64,000 nt of DNA, from positions 48,992,972 to 49,056,971 of the forward strand of contig NC_064437.1 in NCBI RefSeq assembly GCF_023343835.1, given 5' to 3'. Position numbers and translations under genes: made by a program. Origin of the DNA: Lagopus muta. Lineage: Eukaryota; Chordata; Aves; Galliformes; Phasianidae. This document shows, one piece after another, positions 62,601 through 64,000 of this stretch. The notes under the pieces are model-generated. The model was not told where the DNA came from. It was given only the letters and a program-made list of their open reading frames with translations, and ran no database searches. Numbering within the stretch: position 1 is the first letter of the stretch; each line of letters starts with the position of its first letter.

Positions 62601-64000
62601 TACGTGATTTCAGAAACCCTGAAAATGGCTCACTGTTTGCAGAGATGTGGGGTCTCTACTTCTACATCACATCTTGTGTGAACAAGGCAAGGTAATTTGA
62701 TTTCTGGCAGAAGAACCTGGCCCTAGATCTCCACTTGAGTATGGAGATGGTCCAACACTATGTTAATGGTGCTTAGATAGGTATTTTGATGCTGTTGTGG
62801 ACTTGCTTTTCATCAGATGGGATAATGCCAAAACTTTTTCTCATTGCCAACAAGATAAACCCTTTTGCTTATTCAGAAATAGCACAAGGGCAGCATCAAA
62901 TTTTCTTTTCCTCCTTTTTCTTCTTGTTGCCATGTGTAACAGTTTATATGTAGCACCCCCTCAGTGTTTTTGCCTATACTTCTAAGCATTCTTAAGTTCA
63001 AGCCAATTTCATTCCTGCTCTGTCTTTTAGTATTTGATTTGATGGGAAACTGGGACTATGCTTTTCTCTATTCAAATCCCTCTGGAGGTATTTCCAAGAT
63101 CTGGATGCTCTGCACTAGAGTATTTCTAATGAAAGGCATTGCTGAAACAACACTGATAATGGTGTTCACTGATGTTCAGAGATTTGTTGATTTAGAGAAT
63201 GAGATAGAACCATTTAAACAAGCTGAATATTACATGAATGAAGGAAAGGAGGAAATCATAATTCATTCTTTGAGCTAAAGAATAAGGCAATGCAGGGCCA
63301 TGCAAAATTTAGAAGCCAGATTTGCAGAGCTTTCTAAAAGAAATTCAACTTTCATCCATGCCACCTTTCAACTGTACTTTCATTAATCTTATCTTTCTCA
63401 TAAACCACGACCACCGAATCCTCTCTTTACAACTTCCTATTCCAATTTCTTACCTTAAAATTCAGGTCCTATCACTGTTTCAGGCACTTCATAGCACTTG
63501 GTCTTCAGAAGAATTAAGTTTGAAAGGCTTCAGAGCGGGCTTTGAACAGGAACATGTTATCACAGGTTTTGGTACTTGCACAGTCGCTTACTTAACAGCA
63601 GAAAATGCATAAGCTAATTTCTAGGCTTATTTATGGTGAGATAGCTCAAAGAAGTTACCAAAACTTGCCAATCTCATGGCACTGAGTGGGGAAAAGGGAA
63701 AGGTTGGATAGCCTTGAGGAGCATGGAGTTCTGAAACACTGATGGATTTCTTGAACCTAAAGTTGGTCTTGCTCAAGAAACAAGAGATAATTGCATGAGC
63801 TGTCGTCTGAGAAACAGCAGAAGAAATGGAATGGCCATAGTTCTGCTGTTAATTAGTTTGCTTATACTTGGCTGAGTAGGAGCTGAGAACCTTTTGGCAT
63901 ACTCTAGAATTTATCTAGGGTTTGCAATGTCCGAATACATCACTTATTTATTTATTTTAAGTTTGTTTTCTCAGCTGTCCTTGGACAAATATTTATATTT
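59640..64000. other. Distal flank, no gene recognised
   Basis: AT-rich. Homeodomain-type cores occur around 60260-60440 (TAATGTTAATTGG, ATGATTGCTTTAATGAAG). A (TA)n(TTA)n microsatellite lies at 62092-62120 and a T run near 61829-61846. ERCC6, the expected next gene, is not recognised before the window ends. Confidence 0.45.
62092..62120. repeat. (TA)n / (TTA)n microsatellite
   Basis: GTATATATATATATATTATTATTATTATTTTG. Confidence 0.85.

Noticed and set aside
62797..63612. Possible 3' end of ERCC6 at the right edge
   Set aside because: The open frames there show no helicase or other ERCC6-like sequence; synteny alone is insufficient.

Overview
This is nuclear DNA from a bird, most likely a galliform such as chicken. 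The evidence is CR1 retrotransposon 3' ends (36.2, 40.8, 42.5 and 51.2 kb), a mariner-type remnant of the kind I associate with chicken Galluhop, two small solo LTRs, and two vertebrate genes that are neighbours in human 10q11.23. No prokaryotic, viral or CRISPR feature is present. Exact species and chromosome cannot be fixed from sequence alone; chicken chromosome 6 is my expectation.

Layout. 1-21.9 kb: no coding sequence recognised. It holds upstream sequence of C10orf71 (probably including unrecognised 5' exons), a mariner deletion derivative (3.1-3.45 kb), a MEF2/TEAD-like motif cluster (5.25-5.45 kb) and a nested palindrome that looks like an ancient MITE (17.1 kb). 21.94-28.27 kb (+): the main exon of C10orf71 (CEFIP, cardiac-enriched FHL2-interacting protein), with a 1523-residue uninterrupted reading frame, a 5'UTR carrying two small uORFs and a 1.6 kb 3'UTR. 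28.3-41.1 kb: the interval between two convergent genes, with two independent solo LTRs of one family (28.8 and 34.15 kb) and CR1 pieces. 41.1-57.0 kb (-): DRGX (DRG11/PRRXL1), complete in six coding exons totalling 260 codons, with an inferred 5' non-coding exon. 57-64 kb: upstream flank of DRGX, with GC-rich islands and AT-rich stretches resembling developmental enhancers.

The two genes are unrelated in function. CEFIP is a striated-muscle Z-disc/FHL2-associated protein of the calcineurin-NFAT pathway. DRGX is a paired-like homeodomain transcription factor of nociceptive sensory neurons and dorsal horn. Their tail-to-tail neighbourhood agrees with conserved synteny (C10orf71 - DRGX - ERCC6). 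I did not see ERCC6 in the window.

I found no convincing new biological system. The observations most worth checking are the identical perfect paired-homeodomain dimer sites at the DRGX promoter and in its intron 3, the two target-site-duplicated solo LTRs, the uORFs overlapping the C10orf71 start, and two protein-like minus-strand ORFs inside DRGX intron 5.
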